Shown here: piece by piece, positions 9,803-19,499 of the stretch | Layout: each line of letters begins with the position of its first letter | Numbering within the stretch: the stretch's first letter is position 1 | DNA from: an uncultured Flavobacteriaceae bacterium | GTDB taxonomy: Bacteria > Bacteroidota > Bacteroidia > Flavobacteriales > Flavobacteriaceae | Assembly: GCA_947498845.1 (NCBI GenBank) | Contig: CANMLX010000030.1 | Location: 1-58,208, forward strand | Length of the DNA stretch: 58,208 nt | Direction: 5' to 3' | The notes under the pieces: model-generated | The model's database searches: none | The model's input: the letters and a program-made list of their open reading frames with translations, nothing else | Told to the model about the DNA's origin: nothing | Made by a program: the position numbers and the translations under genes

Positions 9803-9828
9803 AAGACCATGCATTCAAGCATGGCCTT
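9803..9828 (-). terminator. Terminator after OmpA-family gene
   Basis: A stem AAGACCATGC / GCATGGCCTT (one mismatch, 6-nt loop), followed on the minus strand by a T-rich TTTTTTATTT tail. It lies about 145 bp downstream of the minus-strand gene ending at 9972. Confidence 0.7.
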
Positions 9829-9971
9829 AATTAATGGATATTAATTAATAATTATTTTGTTAAGGGATTTTAGTTTTATTGTGGTGCGAAAATATATTTA
9901 ACAAATGGTATCGTCAAATGATTTTAAAAGTTTTAGATAAGACATCAATTTACTCGATGAAAACCTTAACT

Positions 9972-11555
9972 TTAATCTAGAATTATAAATTCTACACGTC
10001 TGTTTTCTTGATCCTCTTGAGGCGTACAGTCTAATTTACAATCTATTTTTGGGAATTCTTCCCCATAACCTTTAGGTTCAAGCCTATTCTTTTTAATACC
10101 CTTTTTTACAAGATATTTAACCGCGGATTTTGCACGTTTTTTAGACAATTTAATATTGTAATTATTTGAACCAGCATTATCAGTATACGCGTTAATAGCT
10201 AACTTATTTATAGCATTTTCGTTAAGCAAATTAACAATCTTATCCAGAGTTGGAAATGATTCGTCTCTAATACTCCATTTATCAAAATCGAAGTAGATAT
10301 TCTCTATAGTTATGGATAAATCTTCATTTACTATAATTTCAGGTTCGGTAGAAACCAACTCAAAGCTTTTATCGTATGTAGTCTCACTAATTTTGTCTGC
10401 AACAAAATTAGAAGTGTCTCCATTATACCCTTTTTTTTGTAGTGTAATCTTATAGGCTTCTAATGGGTCTACATCAAAATTAAAACCACCATTATCATTA
10501 GTTAACTGTCTTAAAATTTCATTGCCATCTTCATCTTTTAAAATTACAAGGGCATTAGGGATTACTATTTTAGTTTTAGAATCTACTACATCTCCTTTTA
10601 AGGTTTGAGCAGCATCTGTACCTTTTGCAATATATACATCATAACTTCCCTTTCCTCCTGGCTTGTTAGATGATAAATATGCTTTAGTGTTAGATACTTT
10701 AAAAAAAGCAACCTCATCGTATTCTGTATTAATGGTGTTCCCTAAATTCATAGGTGCTTTGTAGCCATTTTTAGTGATTCTACTTCTAAGTACATCATAA
10801 CCACCAATATTTTCATGCCCTTTAGATGCTAAATATAAATAGTTTTCATTTTTAGATAAAGAAGGGTACTTCTCATCAAAACTAGTATTAATTTTAGAGC
10901 CTAAATTCTCAGGAGTACTCAGAGTCCCGTCCGAATTTATACGAGACATGTAAATATCATGACCTCCGTGCGAGTCTTTCATATTGGATGAAAAGTATAA
11001 TTTGTTCCCTTTAGAGTTGATAAAAGGATTCTCAATAGAAACATTCTCTTTGTTGATGTCTAACATTTCTTGATTAATCCAATTTCCGTGAGAATCTTTC
11101 TCTAAGTCTGCTTTATATAACTTATATTCAGCTGGGTTTTCAACACTGCTTCTCGTAAAATATATTGTTTTTTGGTTAGGCGCAAATGCCAATTGATCCT
11201 CACTGTTGTGTGTGTTTAATATTCTAGAAAAAAGTATAGGCAATTCTAGCATCCCGTTTTCTATGGTATCTAAGCAGTATAACTCTCTTTGTGCCTCATT
11301 TGTTTTAGAATATACTTTAGATAATCCTCCAATTTTTTTTGAGGAAACCAATATAAATTTCTTTTTAAAAAAACCTGTTCCAAACTCAGAATATTTAGAA
11401 TTGGCTTTGCCTGCATGTACAACCTCAAAATCAAAACCATTAGATCCTACGGTATTTGTTTGACCCAATAATTGGGTGGTTGAGCTAGAGAAACTAGATT
11501 GAGATACGGAAATATTATATACGAGAAAAGGTATAAAAAATAAAATATTTTTCAC
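9972..11555 (-). CDS. OmpA-family protein with PD40 repeats
   Basis: A 527-residue envelope protein. Order: signal peptide (about 1-18); a WD40-like/PD40 propeller region with LAFAPNQKTIYFTRSS, NKLYFSSNMKDSHGGHDIY and YLYLASKGHENIGGYDV (about 120-310); a carboxypeptidase-regulatory-like beta-sandwich beginning LKGDVVDSKTKIVIPNA (about 315-400); a C-terminal OmpA domain (about 412-527) with IYFDFDKWSIRDES, YTDNAGSNNYNIKLSKKRA and ENRRVEFIIL. The OmpA domain should bind peptidoglycan. Family members often pair with a PorP/SprF-like gene, which is absent here. Confidence 0.88.
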   Translation of the reverse strand: MKNILFFIPFLVYNISVSQSSFSSSTTQLLGQTNTVGSNGFDFEVVHAGKANSKYSEFGTGFFKKKFILVSSKKIGGLSKVYSKTNEAQRELYCLDTIENGMLELPILFSRILNTHNSEDQLAFAPNQKTIYFTRSSVENPAEYKLYKADLEKDSHGNWINQEMLDINKENVSIENPFINSKGNKLYFSSNMKDSHGGHDIYMSRINSDGTLSTPENLGSKINTSFDEKYPSLSKNENYLYLASKGHENIGGYDVLRSRITKNGYKAPMNLGNTINTEYDEVAFFKVSNTKAYLSSNKPGGKGSYDVYIAKGTDAAQTLKGDVVDSKTKIVIPNALVILKDEDGNEILRQLTNDNGGFNFDVDPLEAYKITLQKKGYNGDTSNFVADKISETTYDKSFELVSTEPEIIVNEDLSITIENIYFDFDKWSIRDESFPTLDKIVNLLNENAINKLAINAYTDNAGSNNYNIKLSKKRAKSAVKYLVKKGIKKNRLEPKGYGEEFPKIDCKLDCTPQEDQENRRVEFIILD

Positions 11556-11677
11556 ATTTGGCTTTTTAGCTGGGGAGTTAGTTAGATACCAAATTAAATT
11601 TATGCTTGTTACAGACGAAAAATACTAGATGAACAGCTTTTTTTATCGTTAAAAAGCTGTGTTTTATAAAGTTATAA

Positions 11678-13192
11678 TTATTCGTTAAGTTTTAACAAGT
11701 CATCTATATAATGACGTGTGTTCGATAAGCGAGGCACTTTATGCTGTCCTCCCAATTTGTTATTTTGCTTTAGCCAATCATGAAATAATTTTTGTCGCGC
11801 AATTCTAATTGTTGGCTTGTTTAGTGTAATGTTATTATAACGTTTTGCCTCGTAATCTGAGTTTAGTGACTTTAGAGCATTATCAAAAAGCTCGTTAAAA
11901 TAATCAATATCTTTTGGAGGCGTTTTAAACTCTATAAGCCATTCATGAGCACCTTTTTCTTTACCTTTCATAAAAATTGGTGCAGCTGTAAAATCTACTA
12001 TTTCTGCTTTAGTACGCTTACATACTTTTTTTAGTGCATTTTCTGCATTTTCAATAATAAGCTCCTCTCCAAAAACATTAATATGATGCTTTGTTCTTCC
12101 AGAAATTTTTATGCGATATGGGCTTAACGAGGTAAATCGTATAGTATCGCCTACTTTATAACGCCATAGTCCTGCATTTGTAGTTATTATCACCGCATAA
12201 TTTATGTCCAATTTTACGTCGCTAAGAGGAATGGCTTTTTCATTGGAAGTAGCATAAATATCCATTGGGATAAACTCATAAAAAATCCCATAATCCAGCA
12301 TTAGTAATAACTCGGAAGAATTATTTTGATCTTGAATCGCAAAAAAGCCTTCGGAAGCATTATAAATCTCGTAATACTTAAAGTCTTTTCTAGGAAGTAA
12401 TTTTTTATATTGATCCTTATATGGTGTAAAGCTAACGCCTCCATGAAAATAAACTTCAAGGTTTGACCAAACTTCAAATAGACTTTCTTGCTTAGTGGTT
12501 TCTAATACATTGTTTAGTAATACGAGCATCCAAGAAGGGACTCCTGCTAAACTCGTAACATTTTCTTTAATGGTTTCGTTAACAATAGCTTGCATTTTAT
12601 ATTCCCAGTCACTCATTAAAGACACCTTATTACTAGGCGTACTGCTATATTCTGCCCAAAATGGCATGTTGTCTATTAAAATAGCAGATAAATCCCCAAA
12701 AACAGTGTTGTTTTCTTTATATAATTTCTTACTTCCTCCTAAACGCAAGCTTTTACCTGTAAAAAGTTGAGAATTCTCATTATTGTTCAAATACATGCAT
12801 AACAAATCTTTGCTAGCCGCATAATGACAATCTTCCAGCGATTCTTCGCTCACAGGAATAAATTTACTTTTTGCCCTTGTTGTACCGCTAGATTTAGCAA
12901 ACCATTTTATAGGTGTAGGCCAAAATATATTGTTTTCACCTCTTCGAGAACGTTCTATTGTATCTTGCCAACCATCGTAATTTTTAATAGGAATACGTTC
13001 TGCAAACGTATTATAATCTTTTATCGATGCAAAATCATACGTTTTACCAATTTCGGTGTTTTTCGCAACCTCTAAAAGGCTTAAAAGTAATTCGTTTTGC
13101 ACTTCGTTTGGATATTTTAAAAACAATTCTATTTGGTGAAATCGTTTTTTAAGAAACCAGGACGCAATAGAATTTACTAAGGGAATTGGCAT
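11678..13192 (-). CDS. GH3 auxin-responsive promoter family protein
   Basis: A 504-residue member of the GH3 acyl-adenylate-forming family, named after plant auxin-amino acid conjugating enzymes. The ATP-binding motif FAKSSGTTRAKSKFIPVS (about 107-124) and NASEGFFAIQD, YKVGDTIRF and ISGRTKHHINVFGEEL mark the N- and C-terminal ANL domains. The bacterial substrate is unknown; acyl-amino acid ligation is inference from the family. It is transcribed divergently from the DUF2797 gene across only 40 bp. Confidence 0.88.
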   Translation of the reverse strand: MPIPLVNSIASWFLKKRFHQIELFLKYPNEVQNELLLSLLEVAKNTEIGKTYDFASIKDYNTFAERIPIKNYDGWQDTIERSRRGENNIFWPTPIKWFAKSSGTTRAKSKFIPVSEESLEDCHYAASKDLLCMYLNNNENSQLFTGKSLRLGGSKKLYKENNTVFGDLSAILIDNMPFWAEYSSTPSNKVSLMSDWEYKMQAIVNETIKENVTSLAGVPSWMLVLLNNVLETTKQESLFEVWSNLEVYFHGGVSFTPYKDQYKKLLPRKDFKYYEIYNASEGFFAIQDQNNSSELLLMLDYGIFYEFIPMDIYATSNEKAIPLSDVKLDINYAVIITTNAGLWRYKVGDTIRFTSLSPYRIKISGRTKHHINVFGEELIIENAENALKKVCKRTKAEIVDFTAAPIFMKGKEKGAHEWLIEFKTPPKDIDYFNELFDNALKSLNSDYEAKRYNNITLNKPTIRIARQKLFHDWLKQNNKLGGQHKVPRLSNTRHYIDDLLKLNE

Positions 13193-13232
13193 ATTTATTC
13201 TATCTTTAAGATTTTAAAAGTAATTTTTTTTT

Positions 13233-14027
13233 ATGACCTACCAAGGTGTTTTAACAAAAATGGTGTCTGAGTATTCACAACCCATTCAATATTATTTAGT
13301 TTTTGAAAACGATTTTTTAAATATGAATCAATTACTAAATAAAGAGATTACTATAGCTTTTGTGAAATACCAATGTCTAAATTGTGGTTTAAACAAGCCT
13401 ATTTACAGGCAAGGTTTTGATAAGCAATGTTTTTTTGAAATTCCTCAGGCAGCAGACTGGATTATGCGTCCAGAATTAAGTACAGCTCATTTAGATATAG
13501 AAGATCGAGATTTAGAATATGAGAAAAAGGCTCAGTTGCAGCCGCATATTGTGTACTTGGCCAACTCTAGTAATGTAAAAGTAGGTGTTACCCGAAAAAA
13601 TCAAGTCCCAACACGTTGGATAGACCAAGGTGCTCATGAGGCTATTGAAATTGTTGAAGTCCCTAATCGTTATTTAGCAGGAATCACTGAGGTTGCTTTA
13701 AAAGCGTATGTGAATGACAAAACAAATTGGCGAAAAATGTTAAAAAATGATATTGAAGATGAAAGTTTAGCCGAATGGCGTGAAAAACTAAAAATGTATA
13801 TCCCTGAAGAAGCTAAAGATTATTTTATAGAAAGTAATACCGAAACTAATTTAGAATTCCCTGTATATAAGTATCCTGAAAAGCCCAAAAGCTTAAACCT
13901 TGTTAAGCAACAATTGTATTCGGGGAAATTGGTAGGCGTTAAAGGTCAATATCTAATTTTTGAAGATGAAACAGTTTTTAATATAAGAGCTAATGAAGGC
14001 TTGGTTGTTAAATTAACAATTAATTAA
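13233..14027 (+). CDS. DUF2797 domain protein
   Basis: A 264-residue cytoplasmic protein. The N-terminal half has a CLNCGL plus CFFE cysteine cluster that may bind metal. The centre has PHIVYLANSSNVKVGVTRKNQ, written in parts as PHIVYLAN and VKVGVTRKNQ, then PTRWIDQGA, features of DUF2797 reminiscent of GIY-YIG folds. Function unknown. ATG 13233 lies 40 bp from the divergent GH3-family gene start, so the two share one promoter region; a TATCTTTA sequence sits near 13200. Confidence 0.82.
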   Translation: MTYQGVLTKMVSEYSQPIQYYLVFENDFLNMNQLLNKEITIAFVKYQCLNCGLNKPIYRQGFDKQCFFEIPQAADWIMRPELSTAHLDIEDRDLEYEKKAQLQPHIVYLANSSNVKVGVTRKNQVPTRWIDQGAHEAIEIVEVPNRYLAGITEVALKAYVNDKTNWRKMLKNDIEDESLAEWREKLKMYIPEEAKDYFIESNTETNLEFPVYKYPEKPKSLNLVKQQLYSGKLVGVKGQYLIFEDETVFNIRANEGLVVKLTIN

Positions 14028-14081
14028 AAAAAGCCAATACCAAGATAATTTTCTGTTATTTTAATAATTGATACAACAGAT

Positions 14082-14118
14082 AAACCCCATAAACTAAATA
14101 TTAGTTATAATGGGGTTT
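14082..14118. terminator. Bidirectional terminator
   Basis: AAACCCCAT (14082-14090) pairs with ATGGGGTTT (14110-14118), with an inner AACTAA/TTAGTT stem. A T-rich run on the plus strand and an A-rich one on the left let it serve the convergent DUF2797 gene and rpsU. Confidence 0.8.
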
Positions 14119-14146
14119 TAATTTATTGATTTTAAAAACTAAGTTT

Positions 14147-14341
14147 TTAAATATCTACTTGATCTCTTAAATTTTGGATATATGCTGCTTTTTGAATCTC
14201 GCGACGTCTTCTAACAGATGGCTTTGTGAAAAATTGACCTTCTCTTAAATTTTGCATCACTTTAATGTTTCTATGCTTTCTTTTGTAACGCTTTAAGGCG
14301 CGCTCTATATTTTCACCATCTTTAACGATAATCTTTAACAT
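14147..14341 (-). CDS. rpsU: 30S ribosomal protein S21
   Basis: A 64-residue basic protein with the S21 signature: KDGENIERALKRYKRK at the N-terminus and FFTKPSVRRRREIQKAA in the C-terminal helix. It is a small-subunit component involved in initiation. Length is normal for Bacteroidota S21. It is a standalone gene with a terminator on its 3' side. ATG 14341 is the only sensible start. Confidence 0.96.
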   Translation of the reverse strand: MLKIIVKDGENIERALKRYKRKHRNIKVMQNLREGQFFTKPSVRRRREIQKAAYIQNLRDQVDI

Positions 14342-14446
14342 ATGCAGTATTTTTTATTTATTTAACCTCTCTAAATAAGGGGGTGCAAGTTTGCTCTTTT
14401 TATTCAAAAAACCTAATAAATAAGTGCTTTTATTTTAAAAAAGTGT

Positions 14447-17137
14447 TTATTCTTTTTTCTTCTTCCCTCCAAGCAAACCTTCTAACGCATTTTTAATTGT
14501 TTTTTCAGGAGAATCATTTTTATTTGTATTATCTGTGGTGGAATCGGTCTTTGTTTTTTTGTTTTCTAAAATGCCTCCTAAAACATCTTTAATAGCATTG
14601 TTTTGATTTTGTTTTATAGAATCACTTTTCGATTTATTCCCCCCTATAACATCGCCTATTAAATCTTTAACCTTACCCTTGCCTTTATTAAGTAATTTTT
14701 GTTTCTGTATTTCAATTAACTGATTGGTTAAATTAGATATGCTACTTTTTAAGTCGGTTTTAACCAAAGGTGTAGTAAAAGCTCCTGTTATATTAGCTGT
14801 AACTGGTATGGTAATGTTCTCCACCTCTTTGTCGTTTATACTTCCAATAAGTCTATTAACTTCACTGCCTAGGTATTTAGCTGGGACATTAAAAACAGTA
14901 TTATAATCAATGGATTTATCAAGTCCATGTGCCCCAGAAACTTCAATATCTATATCGTTGTATTTTAATTTAAATGGTTTAACAACCACTTTGCCCTTGG
15001 CAAACTCTAATGTTGTTTTTATATCTTTAAGATCTAGCTTATCAAAATCAATAAAACTCATAGCCCCCTCTAGTTTACTTAAAAGCCCATTTTTGTTAGA
15101 AGAGGATACTTTAGCGGCTAATAATTCTGTTAATGCGCTTCCTGAGACTGTTTTTAAATTTGGTGAAAACTCTTCGTCTAATGTTCCAGAAAAATTAAGC
15201 GTTGTATTTAACTTTCCTTGCAGTAGTCCTGCAATAGGAGCAAGGGTTTTAAATAATAGTAAATCTTTGAACGATTTAGAAATATCAAACTTATCAGCTC
15301 CAAGGTTTAAATTAAAAGTAGGCGTGTCTTCTTTTGTGGATACATCTCCACTTATGGCTAACGACCCATCAAATATATTAGAAGTCATATTTTTTAGTGT
15401 CGCTTTCTGGTCTTTAATTAATAATGTTCCTTTTACGTTTTTTAAATTAAGGTTGTCATAAACTACAGTTTTAGCATCTGCATTAATAGTGCAATCTAAA
15501 AAATCTGGAATTTTAAGAGATTCACTGTCTGATGTAGTTTTATTTTCTTCTGGAGCCACGTCACTTTGAGTCATAAAATCACTTACTTTAAATAGGTTTG
15601 AGTTTACATTAAAATCGCCCTTTAGTTTATTGTCACTCAATAAAAACCCTAATAAGTTGTTTATGGTTCCTGTGGCATTTAAATCGCTATCACCTGTTTT
15701 AGCTTTAAAATCGTTTAGCGCAACAGTAGTTGGGTTAAATGTTACGTTTGCATTAGAAATATGTATGGGATTAACAATGTCTTCAGAAGAAAACACAAAG
15801 TCTAACACACTCGCTGAACCACTATTTTTAATACGCTCATAAGCATTAGTTTCTAGAGCATTCATGTCAAAAGACGTATTAAGATTTCCTTTTAAAATAC
15901 CACTCAACGTATTTTCTAAATCTATAGGGTATACTTTTGTAATATTTCCTAGATTTAAAACACCGTCTATATTAGCATTAACTAACATGTTTTTTGTAAT
16001 GTTTTTTAACGTAGCAGACGATTTAAATACATCCTCGTCTATTTTAAAATTAAGGGTATTTACATCTATATAAGTGTCATCAACATTACCAGTGGTATTT
16101 TTTACAGTTGTATTAATAACAATATTATCTACACGTTTAGGTAAGTCTGGATATTTAAAAGAGGCATTGTTGGATAGTAAACTAATATCCAAATGTGGAA
16201 TGGTCTTTTCTGAATTTATTCCCTTTACTGCGCCTTTTATTTTAAAATCTCCTGTTGTGGTTACGTTTTCAATGCTTTTTGAGTATGTTTTGGGTATAAG
16301 TGCTAAGAAACTTTTAAATGAAGATTCTGGGTTCTCGAAAGTAACATCAAACTTTTGTCCGTCTTCCAACTGTTGTATATAGCCATCAAATTCTATGACC
16401 AAATCGTTAATTGTGGCTTTGTTTTCCTTAAATGTATATGTACTGTTTTTTAAATCTAACCCCATTAAAGCATCTAATTTTATGGGGTTACTATTAAGAT
16501 AATTTGTACTATCCATAATAACACTAATATTAGCTTTACTTTTAGTGTCTAATTCTAATGTTTCAGCAGAAAATATACCATGCCCTTCATGATTAAGCTC
16601 TGTAAGATGGATATACATCTTTGAACCTTCATCTATATAGGCTATAGCACTATTGTTTATTTCGTAATCCTGGATATCAAAAGCAAAACTGCCGCCACCA
16701 GATTTCTCTTTAGATACTTTAGGTGTTTCGCTTTCTTTTGTAATGTCGTAATTGGCATGACCAAATTTATCGGTTTTAAGAGTCAATAATGCCTCATCTA
16801 TAGTAATTGTATTAATGGCAATTGGGTCGTCGTCTGCTTTTTTAAACAGACCATTTATAGGAATAGTAAACGCTATATGCTTAACCGAGGTTAAGGTTTC
16901 GTCTTTAAAAGGCTCTAAATTAGTAATGTGCAAATCTGCAATACTAACATGCGCCTTAGGGAAACTTCTAATTAAACTTAGACTCACATCACTAAACTCT
17001 ACTTTTGCATTTAAGTTATCGTTTATTGCCTGTTTAACCATGTCTTTTATCTGATTTTGAAATAAAAACGGAACAGCAACCAACAATAAAATGATAATAA
17101 GTAGTGATATACCAATAATTTTGAAAGCCTTTTTCAT
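14447..17137 (-). CDS. AsmA-like envelope biogenesis protein
   Basis: An 896-residue protein with one N-terminal transmembrane helix (about residues 7-26) and a long periplasmic body of repeated beta-strand stretches. The start VKQAINDNLNAKVEFSDVSL and the C-terminal KGKVVVKPFKLKYNDIDIEV are typical of AsmA-like proteins (repeating-beta-groove or bridge-like lipid transporters between membranes). The C-terminus (about 800-896) is low-complexity, rich in Lys, Asn, Asp and Thr, and ends GGKKKKE. Role in outer-membrane lipid or protein homeostasis is family knowledge. Confidence 0.85.
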   Translation of the reverse strand: MKKAFKIIGISLLIIILLLVAVPFLFQNQIKDMVKQAINDNLNAKVEFSDVSLSLIRSFPKAHVSIADLHITNLEPFKDETLTSVKHIAFTIPINGLFKKADDDPIAINTITIDEALLTLKTDKFGHANYDITKESETPKVSKEKSGGGSFAFDIQDYEINNSAIAYIDEGSKMYIHLTELNHEGHGIFSAETLELDTKSKANISVIMDSTNYLNSNPIKLDALMGLDLKNSTYTFKENKATINDLVIEFDGYIQQLEDGQKFDVTFENPESSFKSFLALIPKTYSKSIENVTTTGDFKIKGAVKGINSEKTIPHLDISLLSNNASFKYPDLPKRVDNIVINTTVKNTTGNVDDTYIDVNTLNFKIDEDVFKSSATLKNITKNMLVNANIDGVLNLGNITKVYPIDLENTLSGILKGNLNTSFDMNALETNAYERIKNSGSASVLDFVFSSEDIVNPIHISNANVTFNPTTVALNDFKAKTGDSDLNATGTINNLLGFLLSDNKLKGDFNVNSNLFKVSDFMTQSDVAPEENKTTSDSESLKIPDFLDCTINADAKTVVYDNLNLKNVKGTLLIKDQKATLKNMTSNIFDGSLAISGDVSTKEDTPTFNLNLGADKFDISKSFKDLLLFKTLAPIAGLLQGKLNTTLNFSGTLDEEFSPNLKTVSGSALTELLAAKVSSSNKNGLLSKLEGAMSFIDFDKLDLKDIKTTLEFAKGKVVVKPFKLKYNDIDIEVSGAHGLDKSIDYNTVFNVPAKYLGSEVNRLIGSINDKEVENITIPVTANITGAFTTPLVKTDLKSSISNLTNQLIEIQKQKLLNKGKGKVKDLIGDVIGGNKSKSDSIKQNQNNAIKDVLGGILENKKTKTDSTTDNTNKNDSPEKTIKNALEGLLGGKKKKE

Positions 17138-17355
17138 CTGTTTACATTTTATTATTTTGCCTTAGGTCAGGCCAGCCTGCCAATAGGTGTCATTCGCCAT
17201 TAAACATTTTAGACAACTATTATCATTTAGTTATCATGGCTCATTTCATGACAAAAGATATGGGTTTATATATACGTAAAGGTTACTACTTACGGTTGGA
17301 TATGTAAAAATAAATGAATCTTTTATTGTAGATGTTATTATTGTATTAAATAATT

Positions 17356-18060
17356 CTAGATAAGACTAATTTCTTCATTTACGTTTAATTTAAAACGCCT
17401 TCTAAACAAATACACTCCTAAATATAGGAAAGGCGTGTCTAAAGCTGCTACAAAAACTTTAAATAGAAATCCGCTTACTAACAAGCCCTTAAAACTGCTC
17501 CATGGTAAAACGTTAAAAGAACATAGTAAAAAAACGACCGAAAATGTGTCTACAAATTGTGATAACCAAGTAGAAAAATTATTACGAAGCCAAAGATGTC
17601 TGCCTTGAGTTAGTTTTTTCCAAAAATGATAAATTCTTATATCTATAAACTGAGCAAAAAGATATGCAAACATACTCGCGCCAACAGCTAAAATAGTTCT
17701 GCCAAAAACATTCGAAAAAACAGTATCTTTTATAGGTGAATTAGGTAATGCAGGTACTTTATCAGCTAAAAAAATAATTAATACAGAAAATATTGAAGCA
17801 AAAATACCAATAACCACAACATCGTTAGCACGTTTTTTACCATAAATTTCACTTATTAAATCTGTGATTAAAAACGTTATGGGATAAGGCAGAATGCCTA
17901 CCGAGATTTCGAAAAGTTTACTTCCAAATAGTTTAACGTTAAATGGATACCAATAAAAAAACTTCTGAAAAATAAGATTAGAAACCACCAACGATGTAAT
18001 AAACAGCGCTGCTAAAAGGAGATAAATACGTTGTGCCGTAAGTTTGTCTTTTAATGTCAT
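17356..18060 (-). CDS. yhhQ: Queuosine precursor transporter, VUT/YhhQ family
   Basis: A 234-residue inner-membrane protein with about six hydrophobic segments. Family features include LPYPITFLITDLISEIYGKKRAND, seen as LPYPITFLITDLIS then EIYGKKRAND, plus RIYHFWKKLTQGRHLWLRN and LSQFVDTFSVVFL. YhhQ/QPTR proteins import 7-deazaguanine precursors (preQ0 or preQ1) of queuosine. No queuosine biosynthesis gene is adjacent. It is divergent from folK-dNK, with 73 bp between the start codons. Confidence 0.9.
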   Translation of the reverse strand: MTLKDKLTAQRIYLLLAALFITSLVVSNLIFQKFFYWYPFNVKLFGSKLFEISVGILPYPITFLITDLISEIYGKKRANDVVVIGIFASIFSVLIIFLADKVPALPNSPIKDTVFSNVFGRTILAVGASMFAYLFAQFIDIRIYHFWKKLTQGRHLWLRNNFSTWLSQFVDTFSVVFLLCSFNVLPWSSFKGLLVSGFLFKVFVAALDTPFLYLGVYLFRRRFKLNVNEEISLI

Positions 18061-18133
18061 TTATAGTTTGTGAATAAATACATTATGTAAATATAAAGCA
18101 AACCATTAACTTTTTATTATTTTGCCGTTTCTA

Positions 18134-19270
18134 ATGGGGATCTTAACAACATATCATATTGCCTTAGGGAGCAATAAAGGCGATAAATTTAAAAATCTTC
18201 AAGATGCTGTTGATGCTATTTATGCCAAAATAGGTACTATTAAATTAATATCTAAAATCTACAAATCTCCAGCTCTAGGTTTTGATAGTGACGATTTTTT
18301 TAATGCGTGTTTAATTTTAGAAAGCGAGTTCACTCCACAAAAGGTGTTAGAACTATTATTAGAGATAGAGACACAATTGGGACGTATTAGAACCATGGCT
18401 AATGGCTATGAAGCTCGTGTTATAGATTTAGATATTATTTTAGTTGAAGATAGCGTTATAGCTACAAAATCGTTACAGGTACCTCATCCAGAAATGGCCA
18501 AACGCAGGTTTGTATTGCAGCCTCTTAACGATATTGCCTCTAAATCCATTCATCCAAAACTTGATAAAACAGTTAATAGTTTGCTGGAAGAGTGCCAGGA
18601 TACATCTGTTCTAGAGCCTATAAATATCTGGTTAAAAAATCCAAATAAGACCTTTAATTTTTCTAAGCATAACTTTATAGCTATAGAAGGGAATATAGGA
18701 GCTGGTAAAACAAGTTTAGCGACTAAAATAGCACATGATTTTAATGCGAAACTCATTTTAGAACGTTTTGCCGATAATCCTTTTTTACCAAAATTTTACA
18801 ACGACACACAACGGTATGCCTTTACCTTAGAAATGTCCTTTTTAGCTGACCGTTACCAGCAAATTAGTGACGATTTATCACAATTAGACTTGTTCAAAAA
18901 TTTTACAATAAGTGACTATTTTATGTTTAAATCGCTAATTTTTTCGAAAATAAATTTGAATGGTGACGAATTTAATCTTTATAGAAAATTATTTTACTTA
19001 ATGTATAAAGATGTTACTAAGCCAGATTTATATATCTATCTGCATCAAAACACAGAGCGTTTACAAGAAAACATAAAAAAGCGTGGGCGTGACTTCGAAC
19101 AAAATATGGATAGTACTTACTTAGAAAAGATAAACGCTGGCTATCTGGAATTTTTAAAAACTCAAACCGATTTTAATGTAAAAATAATAGATATTACAAC
19201 CAGAGATTTTGTAAATAGTCGTACAGATTATCTATGGATTTTAGGAGAGATTCTAAATGAGACCAAATAA
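18134..19270 (+). CDS. folK: FolK-deoxynucleoside kinase fusion
   Basis: A 378-residue two-domain enzyme. Residues about 6-160 are 6-hydroxymethyl-7,8-dihydropterin pyrophosphokinase (folate pathway): YHIALGSNKGDKFKNLQDA at the start, LGRIRTMANGYEARVIDLDI and VPHPEMAKRRFVLQPL. Residues about 175-378 are a dNK/thymidine-kinase-2-like deoxynucleoside kinase: P-loop IEGNIGAGKTS, ERFADNPFLPKFY, LADRYQQI, and KRGRDFEQNMDSTYLEKI as LID. The frame opens with TTG at 18122; ATG 18134 is preferred. The fusion is known in Bacteroidota. Confidence 0.93.
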   Translation: MGILTTYHIALGSNKGDKFKNLQDAVDAIYAKIGTIKLISKIYKSPALGFDSDDFFNACLILESEFTPQKVLELLLEIETQLGRIRTMANGYEARVIDLDIILVEDSVIATKSLQVPHPEMAKRRFVLQPLNDIASKSIHPKLDKTVNSLLEECQDTSVLEPINIWLKNPNKTFNFSKHNFIAIEGNIGAGKTSLATKIAHDFNAKLILERFADNPFLPKFYNDTQRYAFTLEMSFLADRYQQISDDLSQLDLFKNFTISDYFMFKSLIFSKINLNGDEFNLYRKLFYLMYKDVTKPDLYIYLHQNTERLQENIKKRGRDFEQNMDSTYLEKINAGYLEFLKTQTDFNVKIIDITTRDFVNSRTDYLWILGEILNETK

Positions 19271-19499
19271 AAAACAATTATTTCTCAGGTAAATTCTTAT
19301 GATATTTGGTATAGGAAAAAAAATAATGCAGATAAAATTATTTTTTTTAGTAAAACTAAAACGTTTGATAATCCAAATCATCGATTATGTACGTATATAT
19401 ACAGTTGAAATAAAAATAAATGTGAAAATGTATGCTTTTAAAACTTTAACATATTAAATTGCGCTTACATAAACATTTAACACTAAAACCATAAACAAA

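Noticed and set aside
14910..15461. 183-codon plus-strand frame opposite the AsmA-like gene
   Set aside because: Ser/Leu-rich shadow of the minus-strand gene, which has clear family features.
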